Shown: positions 16,239 to 24,522 of the stretch, one piece after another
Layout: each line of letters starts with the position of its first letter
Numbering within the stretch: position 1 is the stretch's first letter
Source: Hymenobacter sp. DG25B
Lineage (GTDB): Bacteria; Bacteroidota; Bacteroidia; Cytophagales; Hymenobacteraceae
Assembly: GCF_000801315.1 (NCBI RefSeq)
Contig: NZ_CP010054.1
Span: 1,674,001 to 1,738,000 of the forward strand
Length of the DNA: 64,000 nt
Reading direction: 5' to 3'
Notes under the pieces: generated by a model
Seen by the model: only the letters and a program-made list of their open reading frames with translations
What the model was told of the DNA's origin: nothing
Databases searched by the model: none
Made by a program: the position numbers and the translations under genes

Positions 16239-17357
16239 TCAGGTGGTTTTGCGGTAGTTCAGAATGGCCCAGCCATTCAGCACCACGGCAAAAAGGGCTT
16301 CGTAGCCCAGCTGGGGAGCTACGTCCTGCAGGCCGCTGCCTTTCAATACTATCATCCGCATTACCTCAATAAAGTGCGTGACGGGGTTGAAGTAGGCAAT
16401 GTAGCGGGCCCAGTCGGGCATGCTGTCGATGGACGTGAACAGGCCGCTCATCAGAATGAAAATCATAATGAAGAAAAAGGCCACGAACATGGCCTGCAGC
16501 TGGTTGTCGCTGTACGTCGAAATCAGCAGGCCAAAGCCCAGCACGGCCACCATATACACGGCCGCGAAGACGTAGAGCGCCACCAGGCTGCCCACCGGCA
16601 CAATGCCGTAGAGGCCCCGGGCCACCCCCAGCCCAATAGTGAATACCAGCATACCCAGCACCCAGAACGGAATCAGCTTGCCCAGAATGAACTGCCACTT
16701 CTTAATGGGCGACACGTTAATCTGCTCAATGGTGCCGATTTCCTTCTCGCGCACAATGTTCAGGGCTGTGAGAAACCCACCCACCAGCGTGAGCAGCAGC
16801 ACCAGAATGGCCGGCACCATAAACACGTGGTACTCCGCCAGCGGATTGTACCAGTTGATGGTCGTCACGTCGATAAGCGCGGCGGATGCAGGCGGGGTGC
16901 TGCCCTGCCACTCCAGGCGCACGGCCTGGTTGAAGTCGGCAATGATGCGGGTGAGGTAGGCGCCGCCCAGGCTGGCGCGGGTGCCGTTGATGGCATCTAC
17001 GGCCAGAAAAAGCTGCTCACTGCCTTCGCGCACGAGGCTGCGCTCGAAGTGGGGCGGAATTTCCAGCACAATGTCGGCCTTGCTTTCCTCCACCAGCTGC
17101 AGGCCCTGCCGGTAGGAGCGGCTGGGCCCCACCAGCCGGAAGTAGCCCGACGAGCCGATTTTGGAAATGAGCTGGCGCGAGTAGCTGCTGTGGTCGTTAT
17201 CGACGATGGCCAGGTTGATGTTTTTCACATCGTAGTTGGCGGCCTGCGGCAGAATGATGAGCTGCATGGTGGGCATGAAGAAAATCATGGCCAGGATGCT
17301 TTTGTCGCGGAAAATCTGCCGGAACTCCTTGCGCAGCAGAAAGAGCAGAATTCTCAT
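16239..17357 (-). CDS. ABC-2 type export permease (YbhR-like)
   Basis: This 372-residue inner-membrane protein begins with MRILLFLLRKEFRQIFRDKSILAMIFFMPTMQ, the typical ABC-2 start: cytoplasmic amphipathic helix, then the first span. A large periplasmic loop (about 45-175) is followed by five C-terminal spans, with the conserved NIVREKEIGTIEQINVSPIKKWQFILGKLIPFW coupling region. It pairs with the permease encoded upstream, whose stop overlaps this start (ATGA overlap). The system resembles E. coli YbhFSR plus YbhG. The exported substrate is unknown; drugs or envelope lipids are possible. Confidence 0.9.
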   Translation of the reverse strand: MRILLFLLRKEFRQIFRDKSILAMIFFMPTMQLIILPQAANYDVKNINLAIVDNDHSSYSRQLISKIGSSGYFRLVGPSRSYRQGLQLVEESKADIVLEIPPHFERSLVREGSEQLFLAVDAINGTRASLGGAYLTRIIADFNQAVRLEWQGSTPPASAALIDVTTINWYNPLAEYHVFMVPAILVLLLTLVGGFLTALNIVREKEIGTIEQINVSPIKKWQFILGKLIPFWVLGMLVFTIGLGVARGLYGIVPVGSLVALYVFAAVYMVAVLGFGLLISTYSDNQLQAMFVAFFFIMIFILMSGLFTSIDSMPDWARYIAYFNPVTHFIEVMRMIVLKGSGLQDVAPQLGYEALFAVVLNGWAILNYRKTT

Positions 17358-18463
17358 GCCAGCCGAATCTTAAAGTTGCGCAGACTAATGGCCAGCAGCA
17401 CCGCCGCCATGCCCAGCAAAGTCAGCGTTTCCCGCCAAACTGCCGCCACTCCCAGCCCCTTCAGCATCACGGCCTTCACGATGAGGTAGTACCAGTGCGA
17501 GGGTATGAAGTTGGGAATGAGGCGCAGCGGGCCAGGCAGGTTTTCCAGCGGAAACAGGAAGCCCGTGAACAGCAGCGTGGGCAGCATCATGCCCATCATG
17601 GAAAGCAGCATGGCCACGCGCTGCGAGCTGGTAACATTGGAAATCAGCAGCCCCAAAGCCAGGCACGCCACAATAAACACCGTGCTGACCAGGTACAGCA
17701 GCGCCAGACTCCCCTGAATGGGCACCTTCAGCACGTACACCGACAGCAGCAGAATCAGGGTGAAATCGAGCAGGGACAGCACCAAATAGGGCACGGCCTT
17801 GGCAATGAGCACCAGCAGCGGCCGGAACGGCGACACCAGCAGCACCTCCATGGTGCCCAGCTCCTTTTCGCGCACAATGGCCACGGAGGTAAGCGTAGTG
17901 CACACAATCATGAGCACCAGGGCCAGCACGCCCGGCACAAAGTTGAGCGAGCCGTTCAGGTCGGGGTTGTACAGCATACGTGTTTGGGGCACAATCTGGT
18001 AGGGCAGCGCCCCGGCCGCCTGGTTTAGCTCCTGCTGATACTCGCCTACCATACTGGTGAGGTAGTGGGTAATGGTAATGGCCGTATTGGGGTCCGAGGC
18101 GTCGGCCACTATTTGCAGCTGGTTGCGGCCGGTGTGCAGCAAATCGGCCTGGAAATGGGCCGGAAATACCAGCGCGGCTTTGATGCGGCTTTGCCGGAAA
18201 GCCGTTTCCATTTCCGCGTAGCTCAGCGCCAGCTCCTGCACTTGGAAGTAGGGGCTGGCCCGCAGCCTGCTGGTAATCTGTTGCGAAGCCGGATCATGGG
18301 CGAAATCCACCACGGCCAGCTTGATGTTCTTTACCTCACTGCTCAAGGCAAAGCCAAAAAGCAGAATCTGCGCTGTGGGCAGCCCAAAAAGCAGCAGCAA
18401 CGTGCGCCGGTCGCGGAAGACGTGGTAGAACTCCTTGCGGATAAAAACGAGCAGCTGTTTCAT
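17354..18463 (-). CDS. ABC-2 type export permease (YbhS-like)
   Basis: This 369-residue permease is paralogous to the next gene: KEFYHVFRDRRTLLLLFGLPTAQILLFGFALSSEVKNIKLAVVDFAHD at the start, a periplasmic domain to about residue 170, then VTSVAIVREKELGTMEVLLVSPFRPL-type coupling sequence and the remaining spans. Its stop codon overlaps the start codon of the second permease, indicating translational coupling and a heterodimeric channel. It lies 15 nt downstream of the second ATPase gene. Confidence 0.9.
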   Translation of the reverse strand: MKQLLVFIRKEFYHVFRDRRTLLLLFGLPTAQILLFGFALSSEVKNIKLAVVDFAHDPASQQITSRLRASPYFQVQELALSYAEMETAFRQSRIKAALVFPAHFQADLLHTGRNQLQIVADASDPNTAITITHYLTSMVGEYQQELNQAAGALPYQIVPQTRMLYNPDLNGSLNFVPGVLALVLMIVCTTLTSVAIVREKELGTMEVLLVSPFRPLLVLIAKAVPYLVLSLLDFTLILLLSVYVLKVPIQGSLALLYLVSTVFIVACLALGLLISNVTSSQRVAMLLSMMGMMLPTLLFTGFLFPLENLPGPLRLIPNFIPSHWYYLIVKAVMLKGLGVAAVWRETLTLLGMAAVLLAISLRNFKIRLA

Positions 18464-18478
18464 GGGAAAACCGTGGGG

Positions 18479-19228
18479 TTACTCGCTCCGCTGGGCGCCG
18501 CGGGCCAGCTGGTAAAACACGTCGTCCATGGTAGTGGCGTGGTAGCGCTGCTTCAGGTTGGTGGGCGAGTCCAGGGCTTCCACGCGGCCGTCTACCATAA
18601 TGGAGACGCGGTGGCAGTACTCGGCCTCATCCATGTAGTGGGTGGTCACGAAAATGGTGAGGCCCCGGTCGGCAGCTTCGTAAATCAGGTCCCAGAACTG
18701 GCGGCGGGTTACCGGGTCCACGCCGCCGGTGGGCTCATCCAGAAACACGATTTTCGGGTCGTGCAGAATGGCTACCGAAAAGGCCAGCTTCTGCTTCCAG
18801 CCCAGCGGCAGACTGCCTACCAGCTTTCGGGCTTCCCGCTCCAAGCCCAGAGTAGTAATCAGCGCCTCGCTTTTGGCCTTCAGCTGCTGATTGGATAAGC
18901 CATAGATACCGCCAAAAAACTCAATGTTTTCCAGGATGGTAAGGTCCTCATAAAGCGAGAATTTCTGGCTCATGTAGCCAATGTTCTGCTTTATTTTTTC
19001 CTGCTGCCGGTACACATCAAAGCCCGCCACCGTAGCCTGGCCCGCCGTGGGGTAGGAGAGGCCGCAGAGCATGCGCATGGCGGTAGTTTTGCCGGCGCCG
19101 TTGGCCCCCAGAAACCCAAAAATCTCGCCCGCCGCCACGTCAAACGTAATCCGGTCCACGGCCACAAAGTCGCCGAACTGTTTGGTCAGCTCGCGGCAGG
19201 AAATGACGTTAGCGGGCTGCGGTTCCAT
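18479..19228 (-). CDS. ABC transporter ATPase (second of pair)
   Basis: The 249-residue ATPase has Walker A GANGAGKTT, Q-loop region GYMSQKFSLYEDLT, Walker B IVFLDEPTGGVDP and an H-loop in TIFVTTHYMDEAEYC. The ABC signature is degenerate (SLPLGWKQKL instead of LSGGQ), as in the second half of YbhF-type double ATPases. Its start overlaps the preceding ATPase gene by 20 nt. In E. coli the two halves form a single YbhF chain; here they are separate genes. Confidence 0.93.
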   Translation of the reverse strand: MEPQPANVISCRELTKQFGDFVAVDRITFDVAAGEIFGFLGANGAGKTTAMRMLCGLSYPTAGQATVAGFDVYRQQEKIKQNIGYMSQKFSLYEDLTILENIEFFGGIYGLSNQQLKAKSEALITTLGLEREARKLVGSLPLGWKQKLAFSVAILHDPKIVFLDEPTGGVDPVTRRQFWDLIYEAADRGLTIFVTTHYMDEAEYCHRVSIMVDGRVEALDSPTNLKQRYHATTMDDVFYQLARGAQRSE

Positions 19229-20153
19229 TGGAGCTGGCGGGGTGGGTAGTCATCAGGTCAATAAACCGGTCTTCGATAGTGGGCATAATGGGTTTGATTT
19301 CGAGGTTGGTGTGCTGTTTAGCCAGCAGGTAGCGGTGGAGGGCGGCCTCGTTGTCGGGCTTCTCCTGCCGGAACGTTACGTGCACGTACTCGCCAAACGC
19401 ATAGCTGCTGCGCACCAGCGCCGAGGCCCGCAAATCCTGCAACAGGCGGTGGGTGGCGGTGGCCTTCACCGCGTAGAGCGGGCCGGGGTAGGCTTTAATA
19501 ATATTATCGGGCGTATCTACGGAAAGAAGGTGGCCGGCCTGCATCAGCGCAATTCGCTCACAGCGCGTGGCTTCATCCATGTAGGGCGTGGAAACCAGAA
19601 TGGTGATGCCCTGCTGCCGGAGCCGCCCCAGCATCTCCCAGAATTCCTTGCGCGATACGGCATCCACGCCGGTGGTGGGCTCATCCAGAAACAGCACGGT
19701 GGGCCGGTGAATGAGGGCGCAGCACAAGGCCAGCTTCTGCTTCATGCCCCCGGAAAGCTTGCCCGCGCGCCGGTTTTTAAACGGCTCAATCTGCTCGTAA
19801 ATATCTTTAATCAGGCCATAGTTGGTTGCAATGGTGGTATCGAACAGCGTGGCGAAAAAGGTCAGGTTTTCCTCCACCGTCAGATCCTGATAGAGGGAGA
19901 ATTTACCCGGCATGTAACCCACCGTGTTGCGGATGGCCCGGTAGTCGCGGCGCACGTCGTGGCCATCCACAGTGGCCGTGCCGGAGTCCGCCAGCAGCAG
20001 CGTGGTCAGAATCCGAAACAGGCTGGTTTTGCCGGCTCCATCGGGCCCAATCAGCCCAAACAACTCCCCCGGCTGCACCGCAAACGACACGTCCTCCACG
20101 GCCCGCACCGTACCTTTTTCGTAGGTTTTTGTGATGTTCTGCAGCGTGACCAT
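19209..20153 (-). CDS. ABC transporter ATPase (first of pair)
   Basis: The 314-residue ATPase has Walker A GPDGAGKTS, an intact signature KLSGGMKQKL, Walker B TVLFLDEPTTGVD and a His-switch replaced by Pro (LVSTPYMDEA in place of TH), again like YbhF's N-terminal half. The C-terminal 80 residues are a regulatory extension typical of drug-export ATPases. It probably pairs with the downstream ATPase in an asymmetric dimer, one site with a weak signature and the other lacking the switch histidine. It lies 50 nt after the membrane-fusion gene. Confidence 0.93.
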   Translation of the reverse strand: MVTLQNITKTYEKGTVRAVEDVSFAVQPGELFGLIGPDGAGKTSLFRILTTLLLADSGTATVDGHDVRRDYRAIRNTVGYMPGKFSLYQDLTVEENLTFFATLFDTTIATNYGLIKDIYEQIEPFKNRRAGKLSGGMKQKLALCCALIHRPTVLFLDEPTTGVDAVSRKEFWEMLGRLRQQGITILVSTPYMDEATRCERIALMQAGHLLSVDTPDNIIKAYPGPLYAVKATATHRLLQDLRASALVRSSYAFGEYVHVTFRQEKPDNEAALHRYLLAKQHTNLEIKPIMPTIEDRFIDLMTTHPASSNGTAAR

Positions 20154-20203
20154 GGGTGGCGGTTAAGTGGGTTTCCGCTTTCTTAGGCGGCTTTTTGGCT
20201 GGG

Positions 20204-21172
20204 TTATTCTTCGGCTGATTTCTTCAGCAGCACCTCCCCGTACATGCCAATCTTGAGGTAGCCGTCATTCTTCACGCGCACGTTCAGGGCGTACACCAGA
20301 TTGGCCCGCTCATCCTTGGTCTGAATGGTTTTGGGCGTGAACTCTGCCTTGCTGGAAATCCAGGTTATCGTGCCCGGATAGGTTTTGAACTGGTCCTTGC
20401 CATTATCAATTCGCACCGTAACGGGTTGCCCCAGCTTCACCTGAGGCAGCTGGGTGCCCGTGATGTAGGCGCGCAGCGTGAGCGTATCGGTGTTGGCAAT
20501 GCGGTACAGGGGCTTGCCAATGGTTGCCATTTCGCCGGCAAAAGCGTATTTGGTGAGCACTGTGCCGGTAACGGGGTTCATAATCCGGCCTTTGCGCACC
20601 TGCTCTTCAAACTGCGCCTCCGTTTTAGACAGGGCCGCCCGGTGGCTGAGCACGGCGCGGTTTTGCGTGGCCGTGTTGCTCTCGGCCACCTGTATCTGCT
20701 GGCGCGTAACGGCCAGCTGCCGCTCGGCCTGCGTAATCTGGGCATTTATATCGTCCAGCTGCTTGCGGGGCCATACATCGGCCCGCACCAGGCCCTGCGT
20801 GCGGGTGCGCTCCCGGTACAGCTGCTTTAGCTGGGCCTGCTGCACGGCAAGCTGGCGGCGCGTTAGCTCCACCTGCGGGGCGGCGCTGCTGGTTTGCTCG
20901 CGCAAGGCCTCCATGGAAGCCTGTGTTTGCTCCTGCTGGAGCCGCGCGGTGGTTACGTCAATCTGCCCCACGGTGGTGCCGGCTGGCAGCACGTCGCCTT
21001 CCTGCACGGTAAATGCCAGAATCTGGCCAGTCTGCTGGGCTGATACGATAACTTCATCCGCTTCGAAATTGCCGGAAGCATCGAAATCAGGCCCTTTTTC
21101 CTGGCAGGAAATAACGGTCAGACCCAACGCCACCCAAACTGCCCAGCCCAGCAGCATTACTAAGTTTTTCAT
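20204..21172 (-). CDS. HlyD/YbhG-type membrane-fusion lipoprotein
   Basis: The 322-residue periplasmic adaptor has lipobox VISC (C24), then a barrel-sandwich half (GNFEADEVIVSAQQTGQILAFTVQEGD) and a long coiled coil (about 85-190: QTQASMEALREQ to RAALSKTEAQFEEQ). The second lipoyl half is GTVLTKYAFAGEMATIGKPLYRIA, followed by a beta-barrel domain. It links the inner-membrane ABC permeases to an outer-membrane channel. A TetR-operator-like palindrome lies directly upstream. No dedicated outer-membrane factor is encoded in this operon. Confidence 0.9.
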   Translation of the reverse strand: MKNLVMLLGWAVWVALGLTVISCQEKGPDFDASGNFEADEVIVSAQQTGQILAFTVQEGDVLPAGTTVGQIDVTTARLQQEQTQASMEALREQTSSAAPQVELTRRQLAVQQAQLKQLYRERTRTQGLVRADVWPRKQLDDINAQITQAERQLAVTRQQIQVAESNTATQNRAVLSHRAALSKTEAQFEEQVRKGRIMNPVTGTVLTKYAFAGEMATIGKPLYRIANTDTLTLRAYITGTQLPQVKLGQPVTVRIDNGKDQFKTYPGTITWISSKAEFTPKTIQTKDERANLVYALNVRVKNDGYLKIGMYGEVLLKKSAEE

Positions 21173-21203
21173 GGAGGGAAGGCTTGAAAGCCTATTTTAA
21201 AAA

Positions 21204-21228
21204 CTTGTTTAACGAGTGGTTAAAAAAG
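21204..21228. promoter_or_regulatory. Second TetR-operator-like palindrome
   Basis: CTTGTTTAAC (21204-21213) and GTTAAAAAAG (21219-21228) are inverted with one mismatch around a 5-nt spacer. The half-site CTTGTTTAA also occurs in the larger palindrome upstream of the TetR gene. It lies between the TetR stop and the membrane-fusion start. Confidence 0.5.
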
Positions 21229-21230
21229 CT

Positions 21231-21854
21231 TCAGCTCGTTTTCAGGAGGGCATCAAACCATAGCGGGAGCAGGCGCTTCCGCTCCTGCATCAGGGCCGCA
21301 AAGTGGGCGTTGTCCTGCTCACTCACCAGCTGAAATACCGGTCGCGCAATAAAAGGAAACACCGCCATGCCCAGCAGGCTCATCAGCAGCTGAAGGGGAT
21401 GAGTCTGATTTTGGTGTGTGCCCAGCTCTTCCCGCAGCTGTACCGCAAACCGCGACTGCAGCAGCACCTTTTTGGCGCCCATGGTTTCGGAAAGCTTCTG
21501 CGGGTTGGCTTTCAACTCGCTGAAAATGAACAAGGGCAGCTCCGGCTGGGCCAGCAGCAGGTCAATGTAGAAGGCCGAAATCTGCTCCACCTTTTCCTGC
21601 AGCGTGGTAGTTTCATGGAGCATAATCTGGTGCAGGGAGCCGGCAAACTGCTGCAGCTTTTCCAGCATCACCAGATCAAACAGCTTTTCTTTGCTGCGGA
21701 AGTAGTAGTTGAGCAGGGCCAGGTTAATGCCTGCCTCCTCGGCAATGTCGCGCACCCGGGTGGCGGCGTAGCCTTTGCGCAGAAACACCTTGCGCGCCGC
21801 CACTTTAATGCGCTCTTCCGTGCTGGTATCCATCGGGGCAGCGGCGTTTTTCAT
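21231..21854 (-). CDS. TetR-family repressor of the ABC export operon
   Basis: The 207-residue protein has an N-terminal TetR helix-turn-helix: EERIKVAARKVFLRKGYAATRVRDIAEEAGINLALLNYYF, with the recognition helix at about 40-50. An all-helical ligand domain follows (YbiH/CecR-like C-terminal region). In E. coli the equivalent gene cecR controls ybhGFSR, so both content and order agree. The ATG at 21854 is preferred to an upstream TTG. The ligand is unknown. It is the first gene of the operon and is preceded by a 26-bp palindrome. Confidence 0.88.
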   Translation of the reverse strand: MKNAAAPMDTSTEERIKVAARKVFLRKGYAATRVRDIAEEAGINLALLNYYFRSKEKLFDLVMLEKLQQFAGSLHQIMLHETTTLQEKVEQISAFYIDLLLAQPELPLFIFSELKANPQKLSETMGAKKVLLQSRFAVQLREELGTHQNQTHPLQLLMSLLGMAVFPFIARPVFQLVSEQDNAHFAALMQERKRLLPLWFDALLKTS

Positions 21855-21941
21855 GGGCTGAGGAAGCTGGGTAATGGTTAGATTTCTAGAGGATAAGGCC
21901 AACAGTATCTAAATATAGCAGAAAATAGAATCTTTATCATC

Positions 21942-21967
21942 TTGTTTTAAACGCTTGTTTAAAACAA
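21942..21967. promoter_or_regulatory. Candidate TetR operator
   Basis: A perfect palindrome has 11-nt arms: TTGTTTTAAAC (21942-21952), spacer GCTT, and the complement (21957-21967). It is about 90 nt upstream of the TetR start. Size and symmetry fit a TetR dimer site, and the same half-site recurs at 21204. Confidence 0.65.
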
Positions 21968-22108
21968 ATTTCTGCCTTACTTTCTGGTATCTCACCAGCG
22001 TGTCTTATGAACATACTCCGTAAAAAAAGGGGGGATTAAACGAGGCTGGCATCAGCTTAAGTCAAAGGGCATTGCCTAAAGCGCTTTGTTCGTCCTAAAC
22101 CCCAATAA

Positions 22109-22139
22109 AAATGCCCTCTACGCAGTGTAGAGGGCATTT
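22109..22139 (-). terminator. Terminator behind tRNA-Arg
   Basis: A 13-bp stem (22109-22121 with 22127-22139, core ATGCCCTCTAC) is followed by a T run on the minus strand, immediately after the tRNA 3' end. Confidence 0.85.
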
Positions 22140-22140
22140 A

Positions 22141-22215
22141 TGGTGGTCGCGCCAGGAATCGAACCTGGATCAAGAGCTTCGGAGACTCCTATACTATCCG
22201 TTGTACTACGCGACC
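22141..22215 (-). tRNA. tRNA-Arg (anticodon CCG)
   Basis: A full cloverleaf is seen on the minus strand. The acceptor is GGTCGCG/CGCGACC, the D arm is GTAC...GTAT, and the anticodon stem GGAGT/GCTCT carries loop CTCCGAA, giving anticodon CCG (decodes CGG). The T arm is CCAGG-TTCGATT-CCTGG. The discriminator A and an encoded CCA are present (22141-22143). It is one of the rarer arginine acceptors, which suits a GC-rich genome. Confidence 0.95.
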
Positions 22216-22381
22216 GGGCGGGTAGGGGCGGCAAAACTAACAGAAAAATACCGTCCTACAAGCAACTGCGTGGGTCTGACTACAGATTCTATCAGCAGCC
22301 GGAAGCGGAAAATAGGGTAACCTAAATGACTGGTAGCAGGTTAAGCCTACATATCTACCCATTCTAATCAACCCTGTTTCT

Positions 22382-22828
22382 ATGAAAAAGAATCTGTATA
22401 CGGCCGAGTCAACGGCTACCGGCGGCCGCAGCGGCCAGGTGCACTCCCAGGATGGCGTTATCAATATGGAAATGTCGGTACCATCTGTACTGGGCGGGAA
22501 GAAGGGCGCTACCAACCCCGAGCAGCTGTTTGCGGCCGGTTATTCCTCCTGCTTTCAGCAGGCCCTGCTGGTTATCGCGCAGAAGGAAGGCGAGCGGCTG
22601 GACCCTGCCAGTACCGTGCAATGCTCCGTAACGCTTTTTCAGGAAGGCGAAGGCTACGGTCTGAGCGCCGTGCTGGATGTAAGCCTGAAGGGTATGAGCC
22701 ATGAGCGCGCCTCGGAGCTGGTGACCAAAGCCCATGAGATATGCCCTTACTCGGTAGGCACCCGGGGCAACATGGAAGTAGAGCTGAAAGTAGATGGCGA
22801 GCCGGCCGCCGTAAAGGAAAAGGCCTAA
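22382..22828 (+). CDS. ohr: Organic hydroperoxide resistance protein (Ohr/OsmC)
   Basis: The 148-residue thiol peroxidase reduces organic and fatty-acid hydroperoxides. Catalytic residues are visible: the peroxidatic C57 in AAGYSSCF, the resolving C121 in HEICPYS, plus R16 and E47 of the active-site triad. The full length matches the family. It stands alone with a terminator behind it and no MarR neighbour, unlike the second copy at 42409. The two Ohr proteins are clearly diverged paralogues. Confidence 0.93.
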   Translation: MKKNLYTAESTATGGRSGQVHSQDGVINMEMSVPSVLGGKKGATNPEQLFAAGYSSCFQQALLVIAQKEGERLDPASTVQCSVTLFQEGEGYGLSAVLDVSLKGMSHERASELVTKAHEICPYSVGTRGNMEVELKVDGEPAAVKEKA

Positions 22829-22840
22829 CAAGCACATCAT

Positions 22841-22878
22841 AAAAAAGCCCCCGCCGGACTCCGGTGGGGGCTTTTTTA
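22841..22878. terminator. Bidirectional terminator between ohr and sucC
   Basis: A 17-bp stem with A6/T6 ends (22841-22857 with 22861-22877; core GCCCCCGCCGG) and a 3-nt loop lies between convergent genes. Confidence 0.9.
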
Positions 22879-22895
22879 TTTAACCAAGTGGCGGC

Positions 22896-24101
22896 TTAGG
22901 CGAGGCCCTGCTCGGCCAGTACTTCTTTCACTTTCTGAGCCGCATCTTTCAGCAATACAGCCGAGTACACTTTCAGACCCGACTCATCAATGATGCGCGC
23001 GCCTTCTTCAGCGTTGGTGCCCTGCAGACGTACGATGATGGGGACTTTAATGTCGCCGATGTTCTTGTAGGCTTCTACCACACCATTAGCCACCCGGTCG
23101 CAGCGCACAATGCCACCGAAGATGTTGATGAGGATGGCTTTCACGTTCGGGTCCTTCAGGATGATGCGGAAGCCAGCTTCAACGGTCTGGGCGTTGGCTC
23201 CACCCCCTACGTCGAGGAAGTTGGCCGGCTCGCCGCCGCTCAGCTTAATGATGTCCATGGTAGCCATGGCCAGGCCCGCGCCATTCACCATGCAGCCCAC
23301 GTTGCCGTCCAGCTTCACATAGTTCAGGTTCGAGTTCGAGGCTTCTACCTCCAGCGGGTCCTCTTCGTTCAGGTCGCGCAGGGCGGCGAAGTCCTTGTGA
23401 CGGTAGAGGGCGTTTTCGTCGAGGGTTACTTTGGCGTCCACGGCCAGAATCTTGTTGTCCGAAGTTTTCAACACAGGGTTGATTTCGAACATAGCCGAGT
23501 CAGTGTCGTCGTAAGCCTTGTACAGCGCCTGTACAAACTTCACCATCTCCTTGTGGGCTTCGCCTTCGAGGCCCAGGTTGAAGGCAATTTTGCGAGCCTG
23601 AAAAGCCTGCAGACCCACGCGGGGGTCAATATGCTCGCGGTGGATTTTCTCGGGGTGCGCTTCGGCTACCTCCTCAATGTCCATCCCGCCTTCGGTGGTA
23701 TAGATGATGACGTTTTTGCCGGTAGCGCGGTCCAGCAGCACGCTCATGTAGTATTCTTTGGGCTCAGAAGCACCGGGGTAGTACACGTCCTGGGCAACCA
23801 GTACTTTGTGCACCTTGCGGCCTTCGGCGCCGGTTTGCTTGGTCACCAGCTGCATGCCAATGATCTGGCCGGCAATTTCCTTCACCTGCTCCAGGTTTTT
23901 GGCGAGCTTCACTCCGCCTCCTTTGCCACGGCCACCGGCGTGAATCTGAGCTTTGATAACGTGCCAGCCGGTTCCGGTTTCCGCGGTCAGCTTCTGGGCG
24001 GCGGCTACCGCTTCTTCGGGGGTGTCGGCGGTGTAGCCTTCCTGCACGCGCACGCCATAGCGCTTGAGGATTTCTTTACCCTGATACTCGTGGATGTTCA
24101 T
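22896..24101 (-). CDS. sucC: Succinyl-CoA synthetase beta subunit (ADP-forming)
   Basis: The 401-residue TCA-cycle enzyme subunit makes ATP (or GTP) from succinyl-CoA with the alpha subunit SucD, which is not in this window. The N-terminal ATP-grasp starts [31 protein letters not shown] follows. The C-terminal CoA-ligase domain shows [14 protein letters not shown] and [17 protein letters not shown] and [13 protein letters not shown]. The length is slightly above the usual 386-398. It is transcribed alone on the minus strand. Confidence 0.96.
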   Translation of the reverse strand: MNIHEYQGKEILKRYGVRVQEGYTADTPEEAVAAAQKLTAETGTGWHVIKAQIHAGGRGKGGGVKLAKNLEQVKEIAGQIIGMQLVTKQTGAEGRKVHKVLVAQDVYYPGASEPKEYYMSVLLDRATGKNVIIYTTEGGMDIEEVAEAHPEKIHREHIDPRVGLQAFQARKIAFNLGLEGEAHKEMVKFVQALYKAYDDTDSAMFEINPVLKTSDNKILAVDAKVTLDENALYRHKDFAALRDLNEEDPLEVEASNSNLNYVKLDGNVGCMVNGAGLAMATMDIIKLSGGEPANFLDVGGGANAQTVEAGFRIILKDPNVKAILINIFGGIVRCDRVANGVVEAYKNIGDIKVPIIVRLQGTNAEEGARIIDESGLKVYSAVLLKDAAQKVKEVLAEQGLA

Positions 24102-24522
24102 AGAGGGTCGGTTTGAAGGAAGATTCGGGTGGGATTTGCGGGGGCGAAAGTAGGGAATTATCAGCGGAGGGGGAAATTGGATATATCATCCGTACGATTT
24201 CACGCCGCCCGCTTCGCCCAGGATAGTGCCGTGGTAGTATTCCTTTTCCCTGATTTCGATGCCAAAAGCCCCCGGGATATTTTTCGGCAGGGCAGGCGGC
24301 GCTCCAGTAACACCGCACAAAAGCGGCGGCAGGAGGAAAGCCCGGCTTTTACAGCCCTCTTCAGCTGATCAGCATAAAGTGTTAACAAGCTTCAATATTT
24401 ATATTTGAATAGTGACAATAATTATTATTATTGTGGAAATATATAATAGCTTCATGCTACTACGCTCCGCTGGCTGAAAGGCAATGCGGCCAATAATTAT
24501 ATCATTCTAAATCCCCTTATGT
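24102..24522. other. Divergent intergenic region before the acylation operon
   Basis: This 421-nt gene-free stretch lies between the divergent sucC and the five-gene operon. The half near sucC is GC-rich with no clear signal; CGAAAGTA at 24145-24152 reads TACTTTCG on the minus strand, one base from a -7 box for sucC. The half near the operon is AT-rich and carries the promoter candidates listed next. Short open frames here show no coding character. Confidence 0.6.
24400..24434 (+). promoter_or_regulatory. Promoter-like box and palindrome upstream of the acylation operon
   Basis: TATATTTG at 24400-24407 matches the TAnnTTTG -7 consensus exactly. Right behind it an 8-bp inverted repeat, ACAATAAT (24415-24422) and ATTATTGT (24427-24434), lies where a repressor would block the start of transcription. 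No good -33 TTG was found. The predicted leader would be about 110 nt. Confidence 0.45.
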
